Shown one piece after another: positions 11,475-22,293 of a stretch of DNA of 64,000 nucleotides. The notes under the pieces were generated by a model. The model searched no databases and was not told the DNA's origin. It saw only the letters and a list, made by a program, of their open reading frames with translations. Position 1 is the stretch's first letter. Each line of letters begins with the position of its first letter. Position numbers and translations under genes: made by a program. This DNA is from Saccharina japonica (lineage: Eukaryota; Sar; Phaeophyceae; Laminariales; Laminariaceae), in assembly GCA_008828725.1 (NCBI GenBank), contig MEHQ01000463.1:186001-250000 (forward strand), given 5' to 3'.

Positions 11475-11482
11475 GTACCGGG
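11475..11482. repeat. Target-site duplication of hAT-b, left
   Basis: GTACCGGG here is repeated immediately after the element at 13161-13168. Uninterrupted LINE A has a single GTACCGGG at the same point. Confidence 0.92.
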
Positions 11483-13160
11483 TAGAGTTGCACCCCGGCC
11501 TCAAAATTTGGACCCGGGTACCCGACCCGGCTGGGGGGGGTGGACCCGGACCCGGACCCGGGTACCCGGCCCCCCGGCTGAGACGGGTACCCGGATACCC
11601 GGGTTATATATACATATTTGCTCCCCCTTTTAGCGTTTTGAGCGGCCTGAACATCTCCTCAGGCGGCATGGTAAGGCATAATGTGGGAGGTGGGAGGGCA
11701 TGACTTCAATTTCGTATCTCTCGATAAACGATGCCAATAGAAAGAGGGCAGAGGGCAAATAGGGGTATTCTCTTCGGCACCGAGGAGAGGCGTGGGGAGT
11801 TTCTTGTGTGGGGTGTTGAAATCACCTCTTCGACGCTGGGTTGACTGCTCTACTACTACTACTGCTGGTGCTCTATACTGCTGTTGCAGCCGCTGCTCAC
11901 AGTGTCCTCGGCACCGCCGTACGTAGTAGTACTGCTGTAGAGCCCCGGGTACCCGGCCCCCCGGCTGAGACGGGTACCCGGGTACCCGGGTTATATATAC
12001 ATATTTGCTCCCCCTTTTAGCGTTTTGAGCGGCCTGAACATCTCCTCAGGCGGCATGGTAAGGCATAATGTGGGAGGTGGGAGGGCATGACTTCAATTTC
12101 GTATCTCTCGATAAACGATGCCAATAGAAAGAGGGCAGAGGGCAAATAGGGGTATTCTCTTCGGCACCGAGGAGAGGGGTGGGGAGTTTCTTGTGTGGGG
12201 TGTTGAAATCACCTCTTCGACGCTGGGTTGACTGCTCTACTACTACTACTGCTGGTGCTCTATACTGCTGTTGCAGCCGCTGCTCACAGTGTCCTCGGCA
12301 CCGCCGTAGTAGTACTGCTGTAGAGCCCAGGTATTGGTTTCGAACTCGAATTGTACATGTGAATTAACAGGGGGGGGGGGTAATGGGGGTTCAACCACAG
12401 TGACTAGTCTAGGCTACTTCTTCTGTAAAAACTCGTGCCGGGGGAAAAATTATTTATTTTCCGGATTCGGGTAGACGAAATAAAAGCAATCATCATAAAC
12501 GTTTCCTTCTTCCCTTTTGTCTCTCGCCACGACGCCAAGTCATCAGGAAAATCCTTCGAAGATAATTGCTTGCATCAAACAAAACATGCGACAAACACCC
12601 TGCGAAGTAAGAAATGCTGAGAAACCTTCGCTCACACTGCTGCAACCAAAAAGACTTCGTAGCACATGAACAAAACAGATCTCGCTGTAACATCCCAACA
12701 TCAACTCAGCTGGAAAACCATGGCGTTTGGTCTCATTTCCGCGATGAAATACATTATTATTGGTCTCTCTGCGAACAGCAACATCGACGTTTGCACTTCT
12801 GAATACCGGGAGAAAGTCCAAGAACAAACCAAAACATAAATGGTAAATGAGAGCGGCTACCCGCTAGACATTGGTCAAGTGTTTCGTCTTGCATCAAAAG
12901 GCAAGCAACCGCTGAAACGTATCGCTCTGCTCTATGCTCTCTGCTCCTGCCCTGTAGGGGCACAGCAGTGTAGTATGTATACCCCAGTTTTGGGGGCTCC
13001 GTCAAGTACAAATATCGGGTACCCGGGTACCCGGGTACCCGGGTACCCGGGTTCCAAATACCCGCGGGTCCGTGAACGGACCCGGGTCCAATCCGGGTCC
13101 GACGATTCCGGGTACCCACCACCGGGTACCCGGGTCCCAGTCAGACGGGGTGCAACTCTA
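11483..13160. mobile_element. hAT-like non-autonomous transposon (hAT-b) nested in LINE C
   Basis: The ends are TAGAGTTGCACCCCG at 11483 and its exact complement ending at 13160. The 8-base duplication GTACCGGG flanks them. TAGAG fits the hAT YARNG terminus, and 8 bases is the hAT duplication length. Just inside both ends are arrays of the palindrome-rich motif gggtacccgg (about 11510-11610, 11945-11990, 13017-13140), probably transposase-binding subterminal repeats. The 1678-base body has a 387-base tandem duplication and no recognisable transposase, so it depends on an enzyme encoded elsewhere. Confidence 0.9.
11560..12328. repeat. 387-base tandem duplication inside hAT-b
   Basis: Copy 1 (11560-11946) and copy 2 (11947-12328) begin with gggtacccggccccccggctg-like sequence and end with ctgctgtagagccc. 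They differ by a few substitutions and a 4-base indel (ccgtacgtagtagt against ccgtagtagt), implying a fairly recent duplication. Confidence 0.9.
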
Positions 13161-13168
13161 GTACCGGG
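13161..13168. repeat. Target-site duplication of hAT-b, right
   Basis: Second copy of GTACCGGG; LINE C sequence resumes immediately after it. Confidence 0.92.
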
Positions 13169-13634
13169 TACGAGAACACAACGACACGAGTCGAACCAAA
13201 CAATAAGAACAAAAAGACAAATAAAATAGAAATCTGAAATGAAACAGAATACAAATGACGCAGGGAGACAGAGGCGCCCCTAGACGAAAAGCACACGTGC
13301 CCAACAGGGACAGAGAACTGCTGCACGGGCGAGGCAACACGAAAAAAGAGAGAGACACCGGCATAGGGTGGAAACAAAGGGAGAAACAAGGCAAAAAAAG
13401 CAAGAAAGAAGACACTAGAGAGGAAAAGAGAAAAATAGTTCTCAAGGCAAGCTCAAGGCGATGGTAACAACAAGTTCCCGTCTCTGCTATAAAAACTGAT
13501 ACGGGGACCATGTCACACCTTCTGCCATCTCATTCCCACGCTAAAAACAAAAACGGTGTCAAGACTCGATACTACCTCTGCCGCGCCCCCCCCAGTGAAC
13601 ACATCAACAGGGAACAAATAATAGAATTCAAGGA

Positions 13635-14285
13635 CTAGGGGAGCCGATATCTGGCCACACGATCTACCATTCCGTTTCTGCATCCGTCGACAGCTGTATC
13701 AGTACGGCCGCCCCCCCCCCCCCTCTCCTGGTCGCCTCTCTTGGCGTCCTCAGCTGTATGCCGTAGCCAGCTCCTCTCCGCTTCGGCCCTGGGCGACCTC
13801 GCCATGAAATGGTCCGCCGCCTCGCCAACCCCCCGATCCCACACCCCCCTCTTTTTAGCCGCCCTCGGCCATAGTACCGTCTCTGCTCCGAACAGTAAAG
13901 GGGAGCTTTCTGTGGAGCCCTCTGTCGCTCGAAAAACCCTGAGGTCATCTGCTAGACATTGTGCCCAGTTCTTTTCTGGTCGGCCAGGCCCCGGGTTCGT
14001 CCCACCGGCGATCGTCCCAAACATCACCCGCCTGGTCAGCCGCTCATTGGTCGTGCGCTGTACGCCCCCCGCAAAGAGGAGGCGTCGTTTGCGGATGGTC
14101 GTCTCAACGCTCTCGCATTGTGCCTTCTTGAGAGCCTTGGCGTACGACATGAGATGGTCGGTGCGTTGTCGGCGCTGGAAACCAATGAGCCGTAGGAGGA
14201 ATTTGTGGTGTGCCGTTCGGAGCTCAGCGAAGTGCTCCTGGCCAAGGGTCCACGTCACACACCCGTACAGCAGTGTCTCCATCAC
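13635..14285 (-). pseudogene. C-terminal LINE ORF remnant (copy C)
   Basis: The open frame is about 216 codons and nearly identical to the end of the LINE A polyprotein. It contains the YGCVTWTLGQEHF region and the terminal basic segment. It lacks the endonuclease and all reverse transcriptase catalytic motifs because the element is 5'-truncated, so it cannot encode a working enzyme. Confidence 0.85.
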
Positions 14286-14298
14286 CTCGGCCTTTAGC

Positions 14299-14713
14299 GT
14301 GGGGGGGTATAATTAATTAATTTAGCGAAAGAGGGAAAATAATATACAAGTCGCGGCGGCATCGTCGAACACAACATACTTGAGGCTACATATTAACACA
14401 CGATCACACATATTTCCGAAACAAAACGCGACGAAAGTTCCACCACAAACGACAAACTCCTCGTCATACCATAAACCAGCCTTACGCCCTGCACGGCTCT
14501 CGACTAAAATATGTGCATCGAAGTGAAAATACTATGGTTTTGTGGCGGCAGAGTGCCAGGCATCACAGCTCTGGTTTAAGAGGTTAAAGACTAACGACAA
14601 CACAAACGATTGCATATCCATAAAAGTATCCACAACAACACGGCATCCATCCGTCCCCTGAACACGCCAATTTACACTGGATACTCTTCCCAGACATGCC
14701 CTAGACAATAGGT
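14299..14713. other. Unrecognised spacer with G-run/taattaatt motif
   Basis: The stretch starts with gggggggtataattaattaatttagcg, a reverse-complement relative of the repeats at 6225 and 6353. The rest has no recognised content. Confidence 0.45.
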
Positions 14714-15735
14714 ATGGCCGTAACCACCAACTCACGAAAAGCCCAACAGAAGCTGGGCAAGCTGGTGAATCAGGGCCGGCACGCTGCCCACACTGCCTCG
14801 CTGGAGGAGCTACCGGAGACGGCTCGCCCCCCCGGACCAGGCAACCCGCTGGGGGGGACCGAGACCAAGGCCTTCGCCAAGGCTCGCTATAGGAGTCTAC
14901 GGGGGGCAGGAGCCACGGCATGCCTTCGGGCAAGACCAACGGATTCACTACGTGTCATACCCGCCGCAGAGTTCGTGGGCATGGGAAGACGTTTCATTGG
15001 GATCGAGGAGCACGTATTAGTGAGGTGCCCTTGCTGCGATGCAGTCGACGTGGACACCCGCCACGCACGTATCTGTCCCAGGGCAGGTGCGCAAGTGAAC
15101 GAACATCAGCCGCTCGTCCACGCGATGTCCCGCACGTTGAAGTGTCTGGGAATTCAACACCAAGTAGAGAGCGGCGAACCGTTCACCGTAGACCGAAATC
15201 TGCAGATGGACATTGTCAGGAGAGGAGGTCTCCGGAACGCTCCAAACAGGGAGTACAGGGAGAAGTCCATCCTGCTGGACGTTCCCCATGCTGACCCTCA
15301 AGCGCAGGTACACCTGCGAGGAGGCAGTGCTGATCACGGTGGATCAGCTGCCTTTACCTCCGAGGCGCGCAAGCGCCAACACTACCCTCGTCCGGGACAT
15401 GTATCCTTCGACGAACGGAGTCACACACTTAACCACTTTATTTAGCGGTGGAAAGCTTTGGGCGTCTCGGGGTAGAGGGCAGCACTTTCATCGACCAGCT
15501 GGCAGCTAGTGTTGTGGGGGGGAGGGACGGTGGGTCGATGGCTAGGAAAGGGGTGGTGAAAGAACGCCTGTTGCAAATCGTCTCGGTGACCACACAGGTC
15601 GCCATTTCCAGGAGGGTTTCACGCTTTAAACTCCAGCTCAGGGGCCACCAGGAAGCGAGGAGGAGCAGGGGGGTGGGGGTGATAGACCCACACCGATGGC
15701 GTGGGGATGGAGCTTGGATGCGGCTTAGGACTTAA
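14714..15735 (+). pseudogene. Frameshifted C-terminal fragment of a retroelement protein
   Basis: The first frame (14714-15445, 243 codons) contains ALSKAR-like AFAKARYRSL, a Cys/His cluster (CPCCDAVDVDTRHARIC, residues about 104-120) and LLDVPHADP. The sequence then continues in another frame from about 15448 (ESFGRLGVEGSTFIDQLA and a long basic C-terminus to 15735). The break is near 15430-15450, where cactttatttagcggtgg replaces an expected direct join. A zinc-binding Cys/His segment, a possible restriction-like nuclease core (MDIVRRG, then LLDVPHAD), and the downstream FGRLG segment match, from memory, the C-terminus of reverse transcriptase proteins in algal and oomycete genomes. The clade is uncertain, and no reverse transcriptase core lies upstream. 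Confidence 0.6.
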
Positions 15736-17036
15736 GAGTTGAACGTAAAGAGTGCATATTTGGAAGAAGGAGGGAGCAAGGACAACACATGGAGTATTGT
15801 GGATAAATCTTGGCGGGAAGCAGACATGGAAGGATGTTACACTGTACGCATAGGTTTCCTTGGTTTCCGTGGTTTTCTGCTTTTGGGAATTTTATGAGTG
15901 ATCAACGCTGAAGATCGTGCTGCACATTGTCGAATGGCAAAGATAATAACAATAGGTATGGCATTCAACCCCGATAATCGGAAATATTTAGCGAAACTCC
16001 GCGTTAAAATACTAACAACATGATATATCGTATGGTACCAGGACGTATACCTGAAGCCACCAACACACACGTCCACGACACGGTCCCATCTGTCCGTCCC
16101 CTGAAAAGCAAAAAAAGCTCAACAACACCACACAAACATCCGTCCACTGAAAAACAAAATTCGGCGTCAGGAGTTTGATAGGAATACCGTGCCACCGTAC
16201 ATCGCATCATAAAACCCCATTCTGCCCCCTGGACAGTGCGAAAGTCTTTGATATTCCGTGCGCCTGCTATATTCTGCCTGGTCAGTTTTATGCAGTGCCG
16301 GTATACTCCTGGCACAAAGTAGCGTATATCACCATCAACGCATTTTCCATGACAAAGCACGTATCCACGAGTCACACTTTCCCTGAAAAAACGCCAAACT
16401 CTGCGTTATACCAACCAGTTTATAGTCCAGATTCATACGGCGGCATCAACAAATCTATGACCAGCTAAATAAATACTGCTGTAGTATAGAGATCAATACC
16501 CTTATATTTTACAGTACTCCTTGCTCGATACCCGGAGTATAAGTGTAGTATTATTCAAATAAATTTAAACAACGCGTGATGTTATGTACCGGTTACTCTA
16601 CTTTTATTTTGTTCCCTTTCCGCATGCTCGTGTATTCCCCACTATATTCCCGACTATGTTCCCGAACCATATTTCCGACGTCCCCCGATCGTTTCCCTGC
16701 CCGTCCCATCACGTCCCGTCTCATCACGATATCGTGTAGTCCCCCATCTCGCCCCGACTATGTTTCGACCCCACCGATTTCCCACCCTACTCCCAACCCG
16801 TTCACAGACAATTTTCCGTTCCGTCCTTTACCGCCAAAACCTCGTTTCCCGGCCTGTTCCATACCGCCTAACAATCGTGGATTCCCGCCCCATCTCGTCA
16901 AAAGTACGGCTTCTTACGTTCCCGTCCCATTACCATCCCGCGGTAACCAGACAGCATGGTTTTTCCATGCCGTCCTTCGGGATGATCCTAAAATGTGTCA
17001 GACTGCGGCGGGCAAAACGGTCCCATCCCGTACCTT
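15736..17036. other. Non-coding DNA with a C-rich, ttcccg-repeated block
   Basis: From 15736 to 16570 nothing is recognised. From about 16600 to 17020 the plus strand is strongly pyrimidine-biased, with many copies of ttcccg, cccgtccca and similar words. It resembles a decayed subterminal repeat array of a hAT-like element into which hAT-c later inserted. The ORF across it is a composition artefact. Confidence 0.5.
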
Positions 17037-17044
17037 GAAAATAT
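17037..17044. repeat. Target-site duplication of hAT-c, left
   Basis: GAAAATAT, repeated perfectly at 18609-18616. Confidence 0.92.
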
Positions 17045-17069
17045 CAAGGCTTATCACGGTACTCGATAA

Positions 17070-17465
17070 TCGAGACGGGACGGGACGGTACTGTTTTTAC
17101 TTGTTTGGCGGGAAAAAAAATGAAGACGGGACGGGACGGGACGGTAAAATGACGACCAAACAGGTTTTTGAGACGGGACGGGACGGGACGGTTGGTGTAC
17201 AATTTCTCAACGGGACGGGACGGTAATTTCAACGGGGTAGATTTTCACGACGGGACGGGACGGTAAAATTCAACGGATTTTTTTTCCACGACGGGACGGG
17301 ACGGTAAATATAATTTTTCACGACGGGACGGGACGGTAAATATAATTTTTCACGACGGGACGGGACGGTAAATATATTTTTTCACGACGGGACGGGACGG
17401 TAAATATTTTTCACAACGGGAAGTGACGGTCAAAAAAATAATTCACGACAGGACGGGAGGGACGT
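17070..17465. repeat. Left subterminal array of hAT-c
   Basis: About ten imperfect units of acgggacgggacggtaaa are separated by short AT-rich spacers such as tataatttttc. Regular spacing inside a transposon end suggests repeated transposase-binding sites; that role is inferred. Confidence 0.88.
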
Positions 17466-17904
17466 ACCATGGGACCGAGTTTTCCTGTCCCAAAGGTAGT
17501 TGTATACTACAGTATATACCAATTAATTGCAATCTACTACACAACGTATAGAAGTAGTATAATAGTGGTAATGCGGCACTGGATCATTGGATCAAAACAG
17601 CTGTTGCTCCAGAGAAACAACGAAAAGAAACACTCGTACGAATCGTACATTTTATTTATTTATTTTTTCCATCCCATTTATTATCTTCGCACTTCCGTCT
17701 CTCCCTCCCTAGTGGTAACTCAGATCCGGGGTCACAAAGTAGGCTCCTCTCCCTCCTCCCCCACTACGGTTCTTGCCTTGATTTTTATCGCGCAAAGGGT
17801 TCAGCCTTCCCAACGCTCGTCGATTTTCATCGAATTTTGCCAACTCACGCTCTCGCGCTTTCTGCTAGTCAATATATTTTTTGCGAGAAAAAGTGCCTAT
17901 GAGC

Positions 17905-17985
17905 ATGCACTCGGCGGGGCTCGAACTACCTTTCTTGACGCTAACAGGCTTCGTGGTTACCTGCTAGCCCACCGGGGCTTAGATT
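17905..17985 (-). other. tRNA-like (A-box/B-box) segment, possible SINE head
   Basis: On the minus strand, tgggctagcagg resembles a Pol III A box and agttcgagcccc a B box, at about tRNA spacing. The T-stem does not pair and no anticodon arm forms, so it is not a tRNA gene. It may be the head of a tRNA-derived SINE carried inside hAT-c. Confidence 0.25.
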
Positions 17986-18295
17986 CGGTGATAGTACGTG
18001 AATAGAAATTAATCTTGAAATTCGTACGTATCCCCATATAATAAGATTTGGCGGGAAATTCGTATCCCCATAATAAAAAAAAAAAATTTTATTTCATATT
18101 CTGATATTTTAATGTTGTTTCATATTCCGGAATTTTCGTATTTCGTTATTTCGTAAATTCGTAAATTCGTATAACTTTAATTTAATTTTAATGTACATAC
18201 CAATGTGAAAAAACAAATTTTGTAAATTCGTAGATTCTTGGTGGGAATGATGGGAAGAGACAACGGGCAGGTGTGAATCTTGGCGGGAGAGACAA

Positions 18296-18592
18296 GTTTT
18301 GTCGGCGGGACGGGACGGTAAAGACAACGGTGCATGACGGGACGGGACGGTAAATTACATTATCTCGACGGGACGGGACGGTAATTTTCAACGGGAGCGA
18401 TTTTCTTGACGGGACGGGACGGTAAAGTTCAACGGGGCAGATTTCGATGACGGGACGGGACGGTAAAGTTCAACGGTTGGAGATTTGTCGGCGGGACGGG
18501 ACGGGACGGGATTTGACGGGACGACGGTAACAGTTTAACGACGGTTTAACCGTCCCGTCCCGCCGTTACCGTCGTTACCGTCCCGCCAAAAT
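18296..18592. repeat. Right subterminal array of hAT-c
   Basis: At least seven units of gacgggacgggacggtaa are followed by inverted units (accgtcccgtcccgccg), giving a fold-back at the extreme right end. Confidence 0.88.
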
Positions 18593-18608
18593 ACCGAGAT
18601 AAGCCTTG

Positions 18609-18616
18609 GAAAATAT
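18609..18616. repeat. Target-site duplication of hAT-c, right
   Basis: GAAAATAT, identical to 17037-17044. Confidence 0.92.
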
Positions 18617-19790
18617 GAATATATTGAAATGATGTTTCTTTACTATTTTACAGGCGTTTTTTCCTGGTGATGGTTCTCGTATTCGCCCTGCCGGAGGTTA
18701 TTTTTAATGCCACCTTTTTAGAGGTTACTCGCGGTAGAAAGTAGCATGGATCTATGATTTTCGCATGAGACCGGTGGTAGGTGACAATTGTTATCGCAGA
18801 AAAGTGCGAGACCCCTGGCGTTTTTCACCACGAGTCCTACGTACGCGTGGTGCTGCAAGTTTGTGTGCCTCACCTTTTATCGGCGATGTTGTTTTGCCGA
18901 AGGTGAAAAAAAAACGTGGTGCGGCTTTGTGAAATATTGGCTTGGGTAGCCTATATGCACGAAACGTTCAGTACAAGTGCAGTAGTCGCTGCTAGCAGTA
19001 GCAGCGATGGTAAGCAGTAGAGCTGCTATACGCCCAGGATATGATTTTGATGTATACCAGAAGGGTATCGCGTTGGAATAATATGCTTTTAGGTTTGACA
19101 GTTTTAGTTGAAACGGAACCTTCTGAAATATGCGGGGGGGGCTAGCTTTCTTTCGAGACCATCGTCGTTCTTGGTTTCTGCACGAGACGGCGCGAGCCCC
19201 GTAGTTATCCAGAGGACGACAGCAAGCATGCCAATACACAGGGATCTAATTGGTCCCGGCATTTGGCGGCATGAAACATCATTTTCGTAACCGAAGCAGT
19301 ATTTGGTCACCTGTTATTAGGAAAACGTGCATAACGGAAAAACTGAAGACCCTCCGCCATTAACTAATATACGAAGTATACATTGGGGTCAATTGAGCCC
19401 CTCTGTTTCCGTCGGTCGGAGACTTTCACCCATGATTGCTTTCCCCGCGCGTCGATTCGCCCGCAACCGATGCGGTACCTCGTCCACTGGTTCCATGGGG
19501 TGGCCCTCGCGCCGAAGCTACGTCGGACGTGATTGTGTCAGCCTCAATGTATCCCTAGTCGATTACTACTTTACTGTGATGTTCCCGTGTCCGATCACGA
19601 CGGAAGCGATAAAACGTATCCATTCATCTATACAAACCGGAGGCTGTCTCTAACCGCGAGGACAGACACATTTCGTCCCCGCCGTTTGGTTCGAAGGTTG
19701 CTACGACTATTCGGGGCAGCAGTACGTGTACAACATTTTAGTCGATCCGGCATCTTGCTCCACGACCTCTCAATTAGTTTATGCACTCGT
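18617..19790. other. Unrecognised non-coding DNA
   Basis: No coding, RNA or repeat feature could be supported. Short open frames occur but show no family resemblance. Confidence 0.45.
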
Positions 19791-19794
19791 TCGA

Positions 19795-20312
19795 CGTGCT
19801 GTAGTATCAATACAGTTGCCACCCCCCCACCCCCTCCTCCCGCTTGTCGCTACGTACTCTTGGCCTCCTCTGCTACTTGGTGTAGCGAGCTCCTCTTCAC
19901 CTGGTCCCTGTGCCACCTAGCACTAAAGCATTCCGCCGCGCCGACAACCCTTCGATACCACCACTTCCAAGCCTTCGTAGCCGTTGTTTTTCACTACACC
20001 GTCTCTACCACGGACGATGAAGGATGGCATTCCGTTGATCATTCGGTGGCTCCTAAAATCTTCAGGTCGCCTGCTAGACATTGGACCACGTTATTTGTTG
20101 ATCGGCCTGGGCCTAGACTTTACCCGCCAGCCACTGTCGCGGATATCACCTGGCGGGTTCGGCGCTAAATATTTGTCCGCTGTACGGGTCCGGCAAATAT
20201 AATACGGCCATTGCTGGGTCGTCTCGACGCTCTCGGTGTGCTTGCTTGGGTCCCTCGAAAACGCGTCAAATGGTGGCCAGTGCGTTGTCGGCGCTGGACG
20301 CCAAGGGTGTTT
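19795..20312 (-). mobile_element. Old, diverged LINE coding fragment
   Basis: The plus strand is colinear with about 690-1190 of LINE A at much lower identity. Matching words include cgtactcttggcctcctc, gccacct...cactaaa...tccgccgcg, gtctctaccacgga, cgcctgctagacattg, gatcggcctgggcc and tgcgttgtcggcgctgga. In-frame stops and indels break the minus-strand frame, so this is a dead copy of a related LINE, much older than copies B and C. Confidence 0.78.
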
Positions 20313-21186
20313 GGATTGTAGGACATCTACTACTGCATACTTGTAATGCATACATTGCCGATATACGTATCGGTACTACAGAAAACCCTTCGTAGTATCT
20401 AATACTTGTTAAACCAAACACATGTAATTCGTCGTCTATGACAGTGCTCGAGTGCCGCCTGCGGCCAGTAATTCGTACGATGAGTGTAACTAATCCAAGC
20501 ATCACACGACACAATGCAAACGTAAACTCGAGAACGAATCTGTTGGTATGCGCCATTCAAACCTGACAATATACTTCAAATTGTGTATGTAGACATCTAC
20601 AAATCAACAGTATATGATTACACCTGCTCGCGTTTCCGACGTCTTCCCTACCTTCGGTCTACACCAGCTATATCGGGTACTGAGGACATCCGCCATTACA
20701 ACACCGAGAAAACATAAAAGAAACACCAATGCCTCGCTGCGTAGCTGCGACACCTGCACAGGGCACACGCCTCCACACTTCCCACCGACTGGAACACGCC
20801 TCATTGGAGACATACTACCAGAATACTGAGCAGTGGTGCGAGAAGACCTCTTCCTATCCCTGCCGCCTTTCCTCCACCAGTCCTTAACGTCTCGCTCATT
20901 GTGGTAGGCGTTTTCCACCCTGTAGTGTTCATCGCCGTGAATTACCATAGCACGCTTCGTCACGGGCTGCAGGATGGGTCGGCGTCGCTGGTGAAGATGT
21001 CGGGGCACATCTGTAAACAGTGAGTTTGTCGTGGGGCGAAACAAAGGAGACGGAGTCGCGGGCACAACCAAACAATTGTGTCGTAGGTGAAGCCGCGGTA
21101 TGTGGGATCAAAACGAAAGGGTTTTCAAGGGGGGACGGCGCAGGCTAGGATAGGGGTACGGGTAGGATCGTTTGGTCATTGCTTTT
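20313..21186. other. Unrecognised non-coding DNA
   Basis: Open frames occur on both strands (for example 20604-21071 minus) without recognisable domains. No feature is supported. Confidence 0.4.
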
Positions 21187-21255
21187 CTGGCTGACTATTA
21201 CTGACTATTACTGACTCTTTAGGACTATTTATGACTATTGCTGACTATTTATGCC
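21187..21255. repeat. (GACTATTNNT)n minisatellite flanking TIR element d
   Basis: Imperfect units gactattact and gactatttat occur here and continue at 22285-22318 on the other side of the element, showing that the element inserted into this array. Confidence 0.75.
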
Positions 21256-22284
21256 TACCGTAATCATGCGAGAGTTGGCACCGGGGTGCGATCGATTTTT
21301 AAAAGTTTCTACGTTGTGTTTTTTATCGCACCCCGGTGCTATCTCTCCGATGGGTGCCAACCTTCCGGTGGGGGTGCGGAAATACAATTAAATCATGCCG
21401 TTCTTCAATTTTGGCGCATCCCCGGTGCGATCTCTCCGATGGGTGCGCTGCTGAATCGAAATACACCGCGCCGTACTGGGGCAACGGTGCTGCGTACATG
21501 CACCCCGGTGCGATCTCTCCGATGGGTGCGATACCGAGTACCACAACAGCTGGATACCGTACCCACCCTGTTGCAGATGTAGGGCACAGTAAACACAGCA
21601 GTTAACACACACCTTACATCACCCAAAACGGTGTGCCGGCGAATTGAGAATCGATCCGGTGCAATACGGTATAATACGGCACAATACCCCGAAAAACGCG
21701 GCGGCATTCCGCTGAGATGCGCAGCGTCCACACAAACCCACGGCATCCAGACCACCCCCTGCAGCATCATGTCAGAGGGTGCACGCAGCGAGACTGCCTT
21801 TTCACAGGCCAATGCGGGTGCTGCTCCTGCTGCTGTTCCTGTCTGCCTCGGTTGCACAAGGTAGGTATTGTAATATCGTACCACGAGCTGGTTCTGTGAT
21901 TCGTGAGGTGTACCGGTAGGCGGCATGTACCGGATGATGTGTGCTGTGTGCTTGGTTGAGAGCATACAAATTAAACGACTCAAAGCTACCTAAAACGACT
22001 TGACCTACCATGCGTTGGTAAAGTACGGTACGTTTGAGAGGAGTGGCGCACTGGCGATATATCATCGGAGTATGAAAGAATGAGAATATTACCTACCACA
22101 GACCCGCTGCGGTGGCCCTCAAATTTCTATTTATGTCGGAGAGATCGCAAGGGTGCGGTCTCTCCGATGGGGGTGCGAAAACACGATTAAATGTTTCTAC
22201 GTTGTGTTTTTTATCGCACCCCGGTGCTATCTCTCCGATGGGTGCCAACCTTCCGATGGGGGCCAACTCTCGCATGATTGCGGC
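21256..22284. mobile_element. TIR transposon d, possibly Pack-type
   Basis: The ends carry inverted repeats around AATCATGCGAGAGTTGGC (plus strand from 21262; complement to about 22280). Flanking ATTTATGCC (21247-21255) and ATTTATGAC (22285-22293) would be a 9-base duplication with one mismatch, the Mutator length. The surrounding minisatellite makes this match less certain. Inside are at least five copies of caccccggtgc(g/t)atctctccgatggg words and a roughly 60-base direct repeat (21306-21369 and 22193-22257). No transposase is visible. The centre is unique DNA containing a signal-peptide-like mini-frame. Confidence 0.68.
21812..21919 (+). CDS. Signal-peptide-like mini-frame carried by TIR element d
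   Basis: The frame begins MRVLLLLLFLSASVAQG, a textbook secretory leader, and a GTAGGT splice-donor-like sequence falls right after the leader (CAAG|GTAGGT, 21861). Unspliced, it runs 35 codons to a TAG at 21919. It lies in the unique centre of the transposon. It could be the captured first exon of a secreted-protein gene or a chance Leu-rich frame from CTG-rich DNA. No partner exon was found on the plus strand. Confidence 0.35.
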   Translation: MRVLLLLLFLSASVAQGRYCNIVPRAGSVIREVYR

Positions 22285-22293
22285 ATTTATGAC

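Larger units (their letters stand above)
11308..14298 (-). mobile_element. 5'-truncated LINE (copy C), split by a transposon
   Basis: The copy is made of 11308-11482 (a (TTG)n tail and the end of the 3' UTR) and 13169-14298 (rest of the 3' UTR and the last roughly 220 codons). The two parts are separated by the hAT-b element. Identity to LINE A is high across the coding part. The match stops at cctttagc (14298), after which an unrelated G-run plus taattaatt sequence begins. The coding remnant includes the YGCVTWTL motif but no reverse transcriptase catalytic core. Confidence 0.9.
17045..18608. mobile_element. hAT-like non-autonomous transposon (hAT-c)
   Basis: The terminal inverted repeats are CAAGGCTTATCACGGTA at 17045 and CAAGGCTTATCTCGGTA (complement of the right end), 16 of 17 matching. 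The element is flanked by the perfect 8-base duplication GAAAATAT. CAAGG fits the hAT YARNG terminus. Arrays of the word gacgggacgggacggta fill the first 420 and last 300 bases, the right-hand array ending in inverted copies. The 1564-base element has no transposase frame. Its middle contains a segment at 17721-17780 that recurs at 39111-39172 and a tRNA-like minus-strand segment at about 17905-17985. Confidence 0.92.

Noticed and set aside
16576-17226. 216-codon plus-strand frame
   Set aside because: It spans a C-rich decayed repeat block and runs into the hAT-c subterminal array; Pro/Arg/Ser-biased composition artefact.
17905-17985. tRNA gene
   Set aside because: A-box and B-box words are present, but the T-stem and anticodon arm do not pair; at most a SINE head.
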